DNA from: Lithospermum erythrorhizon
Taxonomy: Eukaryota; Streptophyta; Magnoliopsida; Boraginales; Boraginaceae
NCBI GenBank assembly: GCA_019722365.1
Contig: JADFUC010000391.1
Coordinates: 930,001-994,000 of the forward strand
Direction: 5' to 3'
DNA length: 64,000 nt
Shown: piece after piece, positions 12,895 to 24,589 of the stretch
Layout: every line of letters begins with the position of its first letter
How positions within the stretch are numbered: the stretch's first letter is position 1
Made by a program: the position numbers and the translations under genes
Notes under the pieces: model-generated
The model's database searches: none
The model's input: only the letters and a program-made list of their open reading frames with translations
Told to the model about the DNA's origin: nothing

Positions 12895-13480
12895 GGCCGA
12901 GTCCTGGCCTGTGTGGTTGACTCTTATTGCTTGTATTCTATATTCACTCTTACTTGCAATCTCATCTCCGTTGCCCAATTAATTGATCAAGATCCTCGCA
13001 TTTATATTTCAATGAAGCTTTGTCTTACAGACCAATGCCCTGGGAACCCAATTGGTTCTCGTGAACGGAAGGGGACTATTACTATCTGGAGGATTTCCTA
13101 CAAATAAGGCGCATGGGCTTCCCGGATTATCTTAACAGGCCTGCATCGTCAAGCTTCGGGTCATCCGTCTGATAGAGTGATCGTTGGGGCTCCCATTGTA
13201 GATTATCTAGAAAGAGTTAGATATCGTTGTATTTTTATTTGTCCAATGTGCCAAATAAAGGTTTTTTCGTGATAGTTTTCTCTAGCGATAGTCGCTTAGT
13301 CGTGTTTTTGAATTATTGCATTAAGACTTCAAGTGGGACCGAATAAGATTCCATCTTCGAATGGAGACGATGCCACAATCGTCACTACCACACTCCTCGA
13401 AAGTAGTACGGGTTTATTTACTTCATTCTAATCTACGCTAAGCCAAATATTTTTCGCTGCTTTCGCTATGATTACCACAC
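12895..13480 (+). pseudogene. copia protease/integrase remnant
   Basis: At 12935-13110 a frame reads LTCNLISVAQLIDQ, then a KLCLTDQ-type segment, then IGSRERKG. This is the conserved stretch between the copia protease and the integrase zinc-binding domain. At about 13140-13200 a W-H-R-like LGHPSD box of the integrase HHCC domain is recognisable (CATCGTCAAGCTTCGGGTCA onward). The frame then breaks repeatedly. The integrase catalytic core is not intact. Confidence 0.6.
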
Positions 13481-13889
13481 CTCGTGCTCATGTTAAAATT
13501 GTCGCGATAACGGTATCAATTTAAACTCTCCAACTCTTTCATCGAGCAGTTTATTTTGTTTCAAACCAAGGCTGACTCCTCAATAAAATGATCTCATTGA
13601 ACGTAGTTATTAGTCACATTCTCAATGCTGTCTGCAAGCCTTACTGCTTCGAGGTGACTTGTCGTCATTAGGGGCGAAAGGTACTGGGCGGTGTATTTGA
13701 TAAATAGAACACCGCGCAGGGTTTATTCGACAATAAGAGTCCTGCTTGAGGTTCTCGAATTTTGTGTGTCGACTGATCATTTATGGGTAGATTTTAGTTG
13801 TTTGTGCTTCGCTTCATGATCAACGCTCTGGGCACAAATCTGTTCTAAGTCGCCGTTGTGTATTTGTCGGCTATCCCAATAGCCAAAAG

Positions 13890-14010
13890 GGCTGCAAATT
13901 GTATGATCTAATTTATGGGGATATATTTGTATCTGTAGACAATGAAGTTTCACGTAGAATAGATCCTATTCACTTCGGGTTGCTCGGGGCTAAGTTGTTT
14001 CGCCCCCCGC
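13890..14010 (+). pseudogene. copia integrase/RT junction scrap
   Basis: A short frame reads YDLIYGDIFVSVDNEVSRR. This matches the conserved motif just upstream of copia reverse transcriptase (K.YDL.TG.IFVSRDV.F). It keeps the order of the element but covers only about 40 residues. Homology is then lost and AT-rich DNA follows. Confidence 0.55.
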
Positions 14011-14299
14011 TCTCACAAGCAAGGTCGAAAATGGGGCAATATGTTCATGATTCCGATGTTGCATGGGAGGTTATACTGCCAGCAACTGCTGCCTGTTTAT
14101 CGTTTAAATCACCGGCTGCCACCACCAACCAAAGATCTTCTCTCGGCCGCTTGCCCGTTGCCACGGATGCTCGAGGGGCCGGACTGCTCGCTGTTGCCTG
14201 GCTTCTCACGCCGCACATGGGCTGACCCTGCTGGTCGAGTCGTTAATCTAAAGATGACCATTCATTATAAACACCAATTCATACGTCCCCGATCCTCAA

Positions 14300-16550
14300 A
14301 TTAATGTATATTAATCTAAACACAAAAATTACATGTAATGCATCACAGCACTTTACATCGCAACCAAGCACGAATTTAACCTTAAAACCACACAAGCAAC
14401 TAAAGGGACGACCTGACACTGCATTTTCGGGGGCAAAAAATCTAAAACCCGATTGATATTTGGAAAAAGCAAAACTGTCCGTTATCCGAATTGTCGGACC
14501 GATTTCGATATACGAATTTTGCCCACTTTTTATTGGGCCCGAATTTTATTACATTTTAATTGCATTTTTTATTTACGTCGTATTTTATTAGATTGTAATG
14601 ATTTTATTTATATTTTGGGTTTGCTTTTATTAACTATATACAATATTTACAATAAAAATAAATGAGCAACTCCAAAGTCCAAAAAAACATAATAAACAAA
14701 ACTCCAAATATCTAAAAACATGAATAATAATAGTTCAAAATGTTCAAACACTAATAATAAGTCTAAATGTCCAAACAACATGGAATAATAATAAGTTCAA
14801 ATGTCCAAATAATAATAATAAGTTAAAATGTCCAAATACAAGAATAATAATAAGTTCAATTGTCCAAATACAAGAAAATATCGAAATAAATCGATATATT
14901 CAAAACACAATTCTCAAGAAGTATCTAAAATAAGATTCACCTATACAAAAATTAAATAAATATATTAGTGTTAAATATAAAAATATAAATTAAACTAAAC
15001 TAGTAAACAATCAAGTTAATAAACAATCGCTAATAAACTAAAATTAAACTAAACTAAAGTAAACAATCGGCTATCAAACAAGCATCAAACTAAAGTTCAT
15101 TTAATTAACCAATCGCTATCAACTAAAATAACAAATAATAAACATAATAAACAAATTAATAAACCTAAATAATAACTTAAAATTAATAAAACCGATATTA
15201 ATAATAAATTAATAAACAAATTCAAATAAAACACAAATTTGAAATAATAAATAAAAATAAAAGCATTTGAAATAAATAACTTAAAATAATAAACATCAAA
15301 TAATAATAACTTAAAATTGAATAAACAAATTTGACCTAAGCAGTCGCTCTCGAGTGTCAATCGGCAATAAAAAAGAATGGCTTAGCCGTTTAGGATTTTT
15401 TTTTCTTCAATCATCAAAGAGATTCGCTATACTAAAGGCCGCTTCTGTCCTGGGAGAAATCTAAGTTTGTGGCCTAAACTCCAGCCATGCTGAATCGCCT
15501 GCGGGTCACGGGGTCAAGTTGGCTGGTTTACGAACCGGACCGGACCTGTTAAATCCGGGTCCGTCGATAACCTGATCCGTCCGGTTCATGCAAAATATCG
15601 TTAAAAATGAAACGGCCCCTGGCCCCGCCGGCTTTTTATCGTAGTATCCGCCGACCTGATCAAGATCCGATTTAAATCGGATTTTATCCAGTCCAACCGA
15701 AGCCCTACAAGCACCCCACGTGAATGTCTCTTCAAAGTCTCCTTCCAAAGCTTCTGTTCAACATCAAATGACGCCCCTGGGACAGACACACCAAGAGGGA
15801 AACTAACTCAGTACTAACTGCTAGAAGTTCAAGATGAATAAAATTGAAAGAGAAAACTTCCACTCTAGGGGAGGCTATTCTTAGAGAGAAGGCGTTTTTT
15901 ATGATTATGATAAAAAACCTAATTCCTTTCTTTTAAATACCAAGTCCCAAATTTTACCTGTTATTAAATCAAGCATTGCTAACTTAATTTTCAGACCGCT
16001 ATGAGCTTCTAATTAAATAATGAGTTACTAGTGAGTTTGTTCTATTTTAATTAACTTAACAAGTCAATTAAAATACTAACGAATCATTGTCGAATAACTT
16101 ACCAGGTTATTCATCGATTCCAACTGCTTAATTGATTAAACTTGCATGTCTAACCAATTGATATTCATCAATGTATATTAACAAATATATGAATATTGAG
16201 GAATACATCTCTCAATATACAAGTCTCGTTTAATTTCATTCATGAAATATTATTCGAATATCATTGCACGCATACAATCTTGCGCCGCATATTAAGAAAT
16301 AGATAATAATACACCGACCTCAATTACTATTATTATAACGTATTAATGAAAGAAGACTCAAATCGCCTATAACCCTTAAATTATCACGAGAACTCACACT
16401 AGTAATATACCGCTTTCACAGAACACGTTATGGTGTAATTCTATTTAACCAAACCTAGAAATTTAATCGATACACAATTGCCGCACAAGATAATAAAAAA
16501 TCACCTCATTTCCAAATACGAGTATGGAAAGTTGGGAGGGGTATGCTTAA
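14300..16550. other. AT-rich insertion inside the copia element
   Basis: This 2.2-kb block has no copia homology and interrupts the element between the RT scrap and RNase H. It begins with about 1 kb of strongly AT-rich low-complexity sequence that includes a minisatellite, then GC-richer sequence at 15480-15800 with ACCGGACCGGACC-type direct repeats reminiscent of hAT ends. No intact transposase is seen. Its class is undetermined; a nested DNA transposon is my best guess. Confidence 0.4.
14721..14876. repeat. AT-rich minisatellite, unit about 35 bp
   Basis: A unit of the form AATAATAATAAGTTCAAATGTCCAAATA repeats four to five times with small changes and short spacers. It is non-coding. Confidence 0.65.
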
Positions 16551-16835
16551 CTAAGCATCTTCTCGGTTTTGTTTGAAAGAGTTTGCTTATTACACCGTGG
16601 TTGAAGTCCTCCTTCGCCTTTCACCATCTTCGTCCGGTCCTCGAGGTAGCTCATATCCCTTAGCTCATTATGTAAATTGTGCTAATTTTTCTAGGCGCCA
16701 CCGTGATTTCCTTTCATTTGTGATCACAAGTGGTCAACCTATTTAAGAGGCACCGCTTTCCCCGTTTCTTCAAGAGTCAGGCCAATATCGCCGACAAGCG
16801 CCGGCATATCTAAACCGAATGGTCATGCCTCCCGC

Positions 16836-17117
16836 TTGATCTTCGTGTTCAACATTCGTACCCATGATTATTGTTTCATGATATCCAAAGTATTATCGCC
16901 GACCGGGTTTTTCACGAAGCGCACGAAGCATATTGAGGACTGTCACTATGTTCGTGATGCTATTCGTGATGGTCTCTTGACTACTACTCATGTTTCTACC
17001 AAGTCACTGGCTTTTGTATTTCCTCCACAAAGTTTCCTCTTAAAAAGAGAAATTCACCTCCCTTTTCTGCAAGTTGGCACTCACGCTCCTTCCTACCCAC
17101 TGAGGGGGTATCCGAGT
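16836..17117 (+). pseudogene. copia RNase H C-terminal remnant and polypurine tract
   Basis: The frame reads TKRTKHIEDCHYVRDAIRDG, then LLTTTHVSTKS. This is the end of copia RNase H, normally NP.FHERTKHIE.DCH..R. In the intact family the continuation is a QLADIFTK box; here it is frame-shifted (remnants about 17010-17090). A GAGGGGG polypurine tract at about 17102-17108 precedes the right LTR. The catalytic part upstream is missing. Confidence 0.7.
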
Positions 17118-17262
17118 CGTATTGTATTGAGTTGTATTTTATGTGGTTTAGGCCCGTGTCGATATAGGCTTAGATAGAAGAGTATATATTTATGTTATGA
17201 TTGATTGTAAATCTCAAGACTTATTTTTCACATTGAATAGAATTTGACAGTGATTCTATACA
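17118..17262 (+). repeat. Right LTR-like repeat of the copia element
   Basis: It starts just after the polypurine tract and shares several blocks with the left repeat at 11460-11590, best at its 3' end (TTGAATAGAATTTGACA against TTAAATAGAATTTGACA). The divergence shows that the insertion is old. Confidence 0.6.
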
Positions 17263-17743
17263 AAAAAATTTGTAATACAAATACACAATAAGTATGCACT
17301 ATGGTTCCTTAGTGTAAACAAATCAGAAACAATTGAAGTATTGTAAGATCGGATCCAAATCAGATTAAGTTGCACAACAAGATCGTTTATCAAAATAGAT
17401 AACGACTAAAAACTATCCATTTTTTAAATAAATGCTCAAATAAAAAAATGTGGTCCTGGAGCCTGAAATATCAGTTACAAGTATGAAGTTAAATACTGTA
17501 GGTTTGATGGTAAACTTAATGGGCACATTAATGGAGCTCTGAAAGCAAAGTCCCACAAAAATCAGACTCAACCTTAACATCATCACATGCTGAACTGGGG
17601 TTTGAAATTTGGGTTTTTTTTTTTCCATCTATCTATTGGGGCCATGCATGACAATCAAGGAATCTTTAAGACGCGTTGTCTCCGGTGATTAATAGATTGA
17701 GATTTGAAGACTACAATAATGATTAAGTACTCCCTAATACCCA

Positions 17744-18466
17744 TAGTTGTGAATAACGACGTTGTCGCACTAAATAGCGGTTTCACGGTTCAATAGCGCT
17801 ATGAATTGTCACGTCGCGGTCGACTCCCAAAAAACCCACAATAACGTCGCTATGGTCATATACGGGCGTCATGATACGCACCATTATCATGACTTTCTGT
17901 AGTAGCCATTTTTCCTTTTCTCTTTTTTCCTATATCTTTTTTTTCTCTTTTCTCCATCTTTTTAAAGCGTTCGTCATTTCCTTTACAAATTTATTTTATA
18001 TTTTAATTTATGTTTTTAATTTATGTTTTATATTTTGAGTAACTGTTTTATAATTAATTTATAATCTATATATAATTAATCTATTGTTTAAATAATTTAT
18101 TTCACAAACCTATTTTATAAATAATATGTTTATAATTTATCTTAATATGAATGGTTACTTGTGCGATTTAACATGAACTTGTGTTAATTTAGTAATTTAA
18201 TATGAACTTGTGTTAATTTTTTTTAGGAAATGTACTCTGAATCTTCTAGTGCTCATATATCTATTCTTTTTTTAGAAAATGGACGTTCTTTAACGTTATA
18301 AAAAAGGAAGAATCTAACTAAATGGTAACAATTACTATAAATTTTGTGTCATATATTTATATATATCTATCATATAATAAACTTCGCAAAAATTACCGCG
18401 ACGCGATACTGCCATAGCTTTTGGAATTTCGCCGCTATGGACTGCTAAACGCTATTAACAACTTTG
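17744..18466. mobile_element. Non-autonomous MULE-like element with 10-bp TSD
   Basis: The ends are inverted copies: AGTTGTGAATAACG at the left and the complement of AGTTGTTAATAGCG at the right, with similarity continuing through AATAGCGG- and TCGCGG-type blocks. The flanks carry an exact 10-bp direct repeat, CTAATACCCA, at 17734-17743 and 18467-18476. A 9-10-bp target duplication with long, imperfect, GC-rich termini is typical of Mutator-like elements. The interior is AT-rich and encodes no transposase, so movement would need a partner element. Confidence 0.7.
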
Positions 18467-19469
18467 CTAATACCCAATTAAGTTTCATTTTCAATAATTA
18501 AAATTAGCAAACTTTAAAATCTTAATTCACATATAAATCTTTAATTTTAATTAAAATTATCATGTTAGTAATAATTAAATTACTGTACAAAAGCATGTAA
18601 TATGTCGTACTATATTTATAAATATTTTTGCACAAACCCATATTATACTCATACATTCATACATATTATGAACATACAATTATCAAATTTATTTTACTCC
18701 TGATCTTATTTTTCGATAAGGATTCATTAATTTTCATTCGAGTATTTGATCAAATAGTGTTCAGTATTGATTCATAGAATATCATAACTTATTCTTCTAT
18801 TAATCCTCAAATGAAATTTCTAAAAAATTCAATGTAACACTTCTCCTTGTTCAACTCCTAATCTTTATTTCTGTAAAAAAGTGATCTCACAACCAACTTG
18901 AATAAATAAAATTTCCATTTAGTGTAAGTATAAATATTATATTTCAATTGTATTTGATTTTATTTTTCAAATTAAATTTTCAAAACTAGCTCGAAAACTA
19001 AACTCCAAACTAAAAAAAATCGTACAACTATACAAATGTATTAATATTTCCCGTAATGTATTTTACCAATACCGGGATTCAACGACAAACTCCTCTCTTT
19101 CATACAATACATCATTTAAATAAAAGCCCATCAGTATAAATTGCATTTATTCAGCTGCTATTACGTCCCATATAAAAATCAATCGACGAGTAGCTCAATC
19201 AACATGTCCTAACAGTATAAAACAAGAGTATTAAAAACCACCGACACCCACAAAACAGTTGTCCACTTGTCTAAACCAAACAGTCCCATTTTGTTTTCAT
19301 TTTCCAGTATATATATATAAACACAAGGATTCATCTCTACTGGATAGGGCAATTTGTCACACCCCACAATTCTTCTTTAGCTTCTTGCTTACAATTGAGC
19401 TAAGAGCTGAGAAAAACTGAAAAAAAAAACAATTTTTCCAAGTAAAAAAATCCATTTTTTTCCAAGAAA
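18467..19469. other. Intergenic DNA and promoter/5'UTR of the MFS transporter
   Basis: The first 600 bases are AT-rich and without genes. From about 19310 the sequence looks like a core promoter and leader, with a TATA run, then a C/T-rich leader and purine-rich bases before the start codon at 19470. Confidence 0.5.
19310..19320 (+). promoter_or_regulatory. Probable TATA box of the MFS transporter gene
   Basis: TATATATATAA lies about 150 bases upstream of the start codon at 19470, a usual distance given a leader of about 120 bases. The call rests on sequence and position only. Confidence 0.5.
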
Positions 19470-22400
19470 ATGGAGCTTTTTTACTACTTAGTGTTTGGAG
19501 GATTAGGGGCAGTAGTATTTGTATTAGAACTAAGTAAAAGTAACAAAGATAGAGTTAATACTTCTCCTGCTTTCAATGCCTTCAAGAATAATTACCTTAT
19601 TGTTTACTCTCTTATGATGGGTATGTTTTAACTTTGAGTTTTAGTGAATTTTAAGTATAATAAGTTGTGTTTGATTTGTTTGATAAAGATTGTACATTTT
19701 TTGCTTGTAATTTGTTTTGATAGCTTGGTAGTAGTGAGTTAGATGTAGATCTGCATTTGGGTTTGATTTATTTAATGGTTAATGCACTTTTTTTACATGT
19801 ACTATTTAAAATGGCTTATTACACTATTTACGCTAGTTATCTTATCCATGATAGAGTATTCCATAGTGTTTCCACTTCATCCTTGGATCAATTGAGAAAC
19901 AGTTTAATATCACAAGGGTAATGGTGCATACCGCTAAGATGGAAGACTCTTCAAGGCATTGGGGCATGTTAACACTTTTTGAGGGAAAACTGAACTTTTT
20001 GAGAGTTGCATGACAAAATTTGTACATAGTTAATTGATCTTGAGTGTTAGTTATCGAGCTCGCAATTTGCTAATTATTTGAACTAAGATGTAGACTTGTA
20101 TCAGTAACCATGTTAGCTGTTTCTATTATGTCTTACAAATGATTGGAAGAAAACTAAAAAGATTGGTTAATTGAGCTATGGATATAACAAAGAAGCCATC
20201 ATTGTTGCTAATTTGATCCATTTTCCAAGATTTGGTAGTTACTGACTTTGAGCACGATTAAGTGGTTTAAATTGCATGAAATGGTTCGGAGATATAAGAA
20301 GTTGTTACTGACTTCTGATACCTCTTCTGGTACTGTGTGTGCTGATCTGAAGTCCAGTTCAGTATTCTGGTTGATTCATTAATAACATAAACCAAACCAA
20401 ACTTTTTTTCCACTAAGTGGAGTCGGGTATATCAATGACGTCTCCATTCAGCCCTATGTTGGGTCATTCCTTCTGTGGTTCATATATAAGATGCTCAAGT
20501 AAATTAGAATTGTAAATAACATGGTGTGATTGTAATCCATTTTTAGCAGTATATGATGGTAATCTTGCCTGATTTGAACTTCACTTGTTTATAACTGCTT
20601 TCAAATTATTTTAGACTATGACTTCAAATGTGATTCTGATGATTTCTCGTCTTGGCAATAGCCGGAGATTGGTTGCAGGGTCCTTATGTGTACTATCTTT
20701 ATACTACATATGGCTACGGAAAAGGGGACATCGGACAGCTTTTTATTGCTGGTTTTGGATCTTCCATGTTATTTGGCACTATCGTCGGTTCTCTAGCTGA
20801 TAAACAGTAAGTTTCACCTAATGGTAGTCTATCTTATGCTCACTCTTTTGGTGTAGGATTATCTCATGAATTTTTTGTCTAATAAGGGGACGGAAGAGAG
20901 CATGTGTAACATATTGCATTACTTACATTCTGAGCTGCATCACAAAGCACTCTCCCCAATACAAGATTTTGATGGTCGGTCGCATTCTGGGTGGAATTGC
21001 CACGTCTCTTTTGTTTTCGGCATTTGAGTCTTGGCTGGTAGCAGAACACTTCAAGGTGAGATCTTTATATGTTTATTTCTGATAACGTTCTTCTCTTAAT
21101 TGGTATTTTACAGATCATCCCTTTTGTAAAATAATGTGTTCAGCATGATAAATGTACTATGTATAACTTGTGATGGAGTTTGTTTTTTCTGCAGAGAAAC
21201 TTTGATCAACAATGGCTCTCGTTAACCTTCTCAAAGGCAATCTTTCTTGGGAATGGTCTGGTTGCAATTCTCGCTGGTTTGTTTGGAAATTTGCTCGTCG
21301 ATTCCTTTAACCTTGGGCCTGTTGCTCCCTTTGATGCTGCTGCCTGTTTCCTTGCTATTGGAGTGGCAATCATTTTATCTTCATGGTCAGAGAACTATGG
21401 AGACCCTTCAGATAACAAAAACCTACTCGATCAGTTTAAAGCTGCAGCAGTGGCTATTGCTTCAGGTATATTGCAGAATCTGCTCCTTGCTAAATATTTT
21501 AAGTCACTAAATGATGTGCATTCATATATGCGTAATATACAAAAAAAAAAGGCTTTTTGGTATATTAGAACATACATTTTGGTACGGTTAGCTTAAGCTT
21601 AAGTAGTTCATTAAGTGGTCGACCCAAAAAATCATTGCCATTGTACATATATAACCTGCTTTGGTGATGCATCAATTCCTGGTCACCACTTAACTACATA
21701 CTTATTAATATTTAAATCCTTGAATGTAACTGCTTTGTATCAGATGAGAAAATCGCATTGCTTGGTGCAATTCAGTCCCTTTTTGAAGGTTCTATGTACA
21801 CTTTTGTGTTCCTCTGGACACCTGCTTTGAGTCCAAATGATGAAGAGATTCCACATGGTTTTATATTTGCTACGTTCATGCTTGCTTCAATGCTGGGAAG
21901 TTCGTTTGCATCACGTCTCATGGCTCGCAACACTCCTAGAGTTGAGAGCTACATGCAAATTGTGTTCCTGGTTTCTTCTGCTTCACTGCTGCTACCTATT
22001 GTGACAAATGTATGTAGCTATGCTCAACTAGATTCTTCTACAGAACTTCTCATATGGTCACTTATAACTAACTCCTTTTCTCGTTGCAGTTCCTGATCGC
22101 TCCTTCAAAGGCGACTCCTGGAGGAGGTATCTCATTTGGAGGTTGTATGCAGCTTCTTGGGTTTTGCACCTTTGAGTCTTGTGTGGGTATTTTCTGGCCA
22201 TCTATCATGAAGATGAGATCTCAGTACATCCCCGAGGAGGCTAGAAGCACCATCATGAACTTCTTCCGCATTCCGCTAAACATATTTGTGTGCATTGTTC
22301 TTTACAATGTAGGTTACTTCCTCTTTTCTCTCTTCAACATTTCAAAGTCATTGGTATTTAATATCTGCACCAATAGCATACAAGTTCAACTCCTGCTTGG

Positions 22401-22750
22401 AACTTCAGCAGCATGGGCTGTCTTTCCATGAAGTGATTCACGCTTAAACTTATTTTCGACTAATTGCCTCCTTTGGTTCCTGTATCTAGGTTGATGCATT
22501 CCCCATTACTGTCATGTTTGGCATGTGCTCGATTTTCCTGTTTGTGGCTTCTCTCTTGCAGAGACGGCTCTGTGCTATTTCTGAGAAGCCAAGTGAGTAC
22601 TTTATTATCCAAGCGTTTCTTCATATTATACAAATTTGTGTTTCTTGTTCTTTATCCCTTCCCCTTAACTTCACACTCTCTGCAGAGTCACAAGACTGGA
22701 CACCATTAAAAGAACGAGATGCTGACGACGAGGAACTGATCGATCCTTGA
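19470..22750 (+). CDS. MFS molybdate-anion transporter (MOT2/MFSD5 family)
   Basis: Eight exons join in frame at GT-AG sites: 19470-19620, 20662-20806, 20887-21055, 21195-21465, 21744-22009, 22090-22308, 22490-22592 and 22686-22750. The product is 462 residues, the usual length for plant MFS_5 proteins. The protein opens with a membrane segment (FYYLVFGGLGAVVFVLELS) and then carries the family signature GDWLQGPYVYYLY at the exon 1/2 join. An SLADKQGRKRACV loop, equivalent to the MFS motif A between TM2 and TM3, falls at the exon 2/3 join. Further membrane helices follow, including a WPSIMKMRSQYIPEEARS block. The tail is acidic and cytosolic (DADDEELIDP). Chlamydomonas MOT2 moves molybdate; transport by the plant members is inferred. 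No lesion is seen, and all splice phases agree. Confidence 0.94.
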
Positions 22751-23040
22751 TTCAACAAAAATACAAACCATTACGTTTTTTTTTTTAAACCTACAAGCTG
22801 CTGCTTGGGTGTGATAATAGGCAAACACCAGAGGCTTCTGCAGTTTATTGAGCATCACTATTCAGATGTCCCATGATACTAATAATTTTGGTTATGCTCT
22901 TTTTTCCTGTTTTCATTATTCTCTTTATTTAAAAGACTAGTAGTATTAAGGTCTCCCATGTACCATTAGCTGTATACTTAATTAGTGTTCTCATTTGTAA
23001 GTGAAAACAATTTGAAAGCTTCATAATTAAATGGGTTAAT
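22751..23040 (+). other. 3'UTR of the MFS transporter gene
   Basis: This AT-rich non-coding stretch directly after the stop codon contains several T-rich, AATAAT-like signals. It ends where the terminal inverted repeat of the next element begins. Confidence 0.45.
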
Positions 23041-24270
23041 GGCACCATCGATCACTCATGTTTCATAACATTCACCATTCGATCACGCATGTTTTATAAC
23101 ATTCACTATTCGATCATTCATGTTTTATTTTGATCTTTTTGATCACTCATGTTTAAATTTCGTGTCTCAGTTCGTTTTGGGGTTAATTTTTTCGTTAGTG
23201 CTGAATTTTTCTAGCATGTGATTGTATGTGCTTAATTGAAGGGGTAAATACGTCTTTTCATTATCATTTGAAGAATTAATTCTTGCTTGCTATTGCCTAG
23301 TGTATTACAAAAAATAATATTAAAATCTAAAATTAAACCACCCCCCCTCCACCACCTTGCACCACTGCTTCTCTCTCCCAAAAGTTTTCATATTTATTTT
23401 AAATTCATAGTTTTTACCAATAAAGTTTACACCTTTATTTCAAATTCATACTTTATTTATTTATTTTGTACCTATAAAATTTACATCAGGTAAAAGTTGC
23501 TTAAATTGTACTAATAATTAACTATTTTTTTTAGATATTATTTTTATCATTTTTTGTATGTGGGTTTATTTCAATTAGTTGAATGGCTGATTTGTTTTGT
23601 CTTGGTTTGTTGGTGATAAAAATGTATGCTTTTTTTCTTCTTAATTTGATAATCCACTTTCTTTTTGTTACTTGTATTTATTGGTTTGATTGTCTGAACT
23701 AATATATGTAGACAGACAAAACCTCTGATTGCCGATGGGGGCTATGGGGTGGGGGTAGGGTGTGTTAAGGAAGAAAGGCGTGGGGGTATTTCAGTCAAAA
23801 ATTGTGTTTTTTTTGCCTTAATTCACGTTTTTTGGGTCTAAGTTGCACGAAAATGGCCGGAAAAAGTGGAAGGCAATTTGTTGTGTTTAGATTCGGAAAT
23901 GGTGATTTATGCTTGAAGCGAGTTTGTGGAATTTGAATTTGATGCCTTTTGGTGAGAGAAAAATGATGTTTTGGCTAAAATCGTGGTTTTTGTATAAGTT
24001 TCATGGAGAGTCGCGGAAAAGTGTTGGAAATCGGCTCCGTCGCGAATAGTCGTCTTCTCAGGAAGTATCGTTGACGAGATAGTTGACTCATTTTTACTTA
24101 ACAAACTAATTTACCCTAATTTTGTCATGTCGGCTCACATGACTTCATAGAAAAAATTAACCCCAAAGCAGGCGAGACATGAAATTTAAACATGAGTGAT
24201 CAAAAGGTCAATGAAGCATGAATGATCGAATGGTGAATCTTTATGAAAGCATGGAGTGATCGATAGTGCC
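23041..24270. mobile_element. Long-TIR DNA element, class uncertain
   Basis: The terminal inverted repeats are about 150 bp. The left arm (23041-23205) starts GGCACCATCGATCACTC; the right arm (24125-24270) reads GGCACTATCGATCACTC on the minus strand. Both continue with a short internally repeated phrase, CATTCGATCA.TCATG, then CATGTTTAAATTTC.TGTCTC and GGGGTTAATTTTTT. The interior has CCCCCC and GGGGG tracts and AT-rich DNA but no transposase. I could not fix a target duplication. Long repeated arms suggest a MULE-type or foldback element. Confidence 0.65.
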
Positions 24271-24589
24271 TTAGTACTAATTAAATTAATATTTTCCCTA
24301 CTGAACTATATATGTTACCCTATATACATGATGAATTTAGACATCTAATTTATTGTTGAACTCGTTGGAATACTGAACTATATATGCTATTCGAGTCCGG
24401 ACAGGTGCTTAAGCTTGATCATTCATTCATATGCACGGTGATTAAACTTGACATCGAGTACTTACATTGATATCGTACATCATAATGTCTGTACACATAC
24501 AAAGTTACCTATTTTTTGCAATACAGACACAAAATAAAGTGTTATTGTGGGACTAAATGCAAGAAGCTAGACTTTACAAATGAAACTAC
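24271..24589. other. Short intergenic stretch, probable 3' flank of the F-box gene
   Basis: AT-rich, with no coding signal. The probable 3'UTR of the minus-strand F-box gene falls here. Confidence 0.4.

Larger units (their letters stand above)
11460..17262 (+). mobile_element. Degenerate Ty1/copia retrotransposon, plus strand
   Basis: LTR-like direct repeats end the element: about 11460-11590 on the left and about 17118-17262 on the right. They share a GAGT.GTAT.T start, an AGTATATATTTA-like core and a TCACATT.AATAGAATTTGACA end. A primer-binding-site-like GCTATCGAGCCC follows the left LTR at 11575 (compare the initiator-Met tRNA PBS TGGTATCAGAGCC), and a polypurine tract GAGGGGG lies just before the right LTR. 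In order, the interior holds broken gag, protease, integrase, a scrap of RT and then RNase H, so this is copia gene order. About 14300-16550 is an AT-rich, unrelated-looking insertion that replaces most of RT. Frameshifts and stops are everywhere, so it is inactive. Confidence 0.75.

Noticed and set aside
14300..15350. Open frame at 15097-15360 as a gene
   Set aside because: Low-complexity TAATAA-type sequence yields Leu/Phe-rich chance translation.
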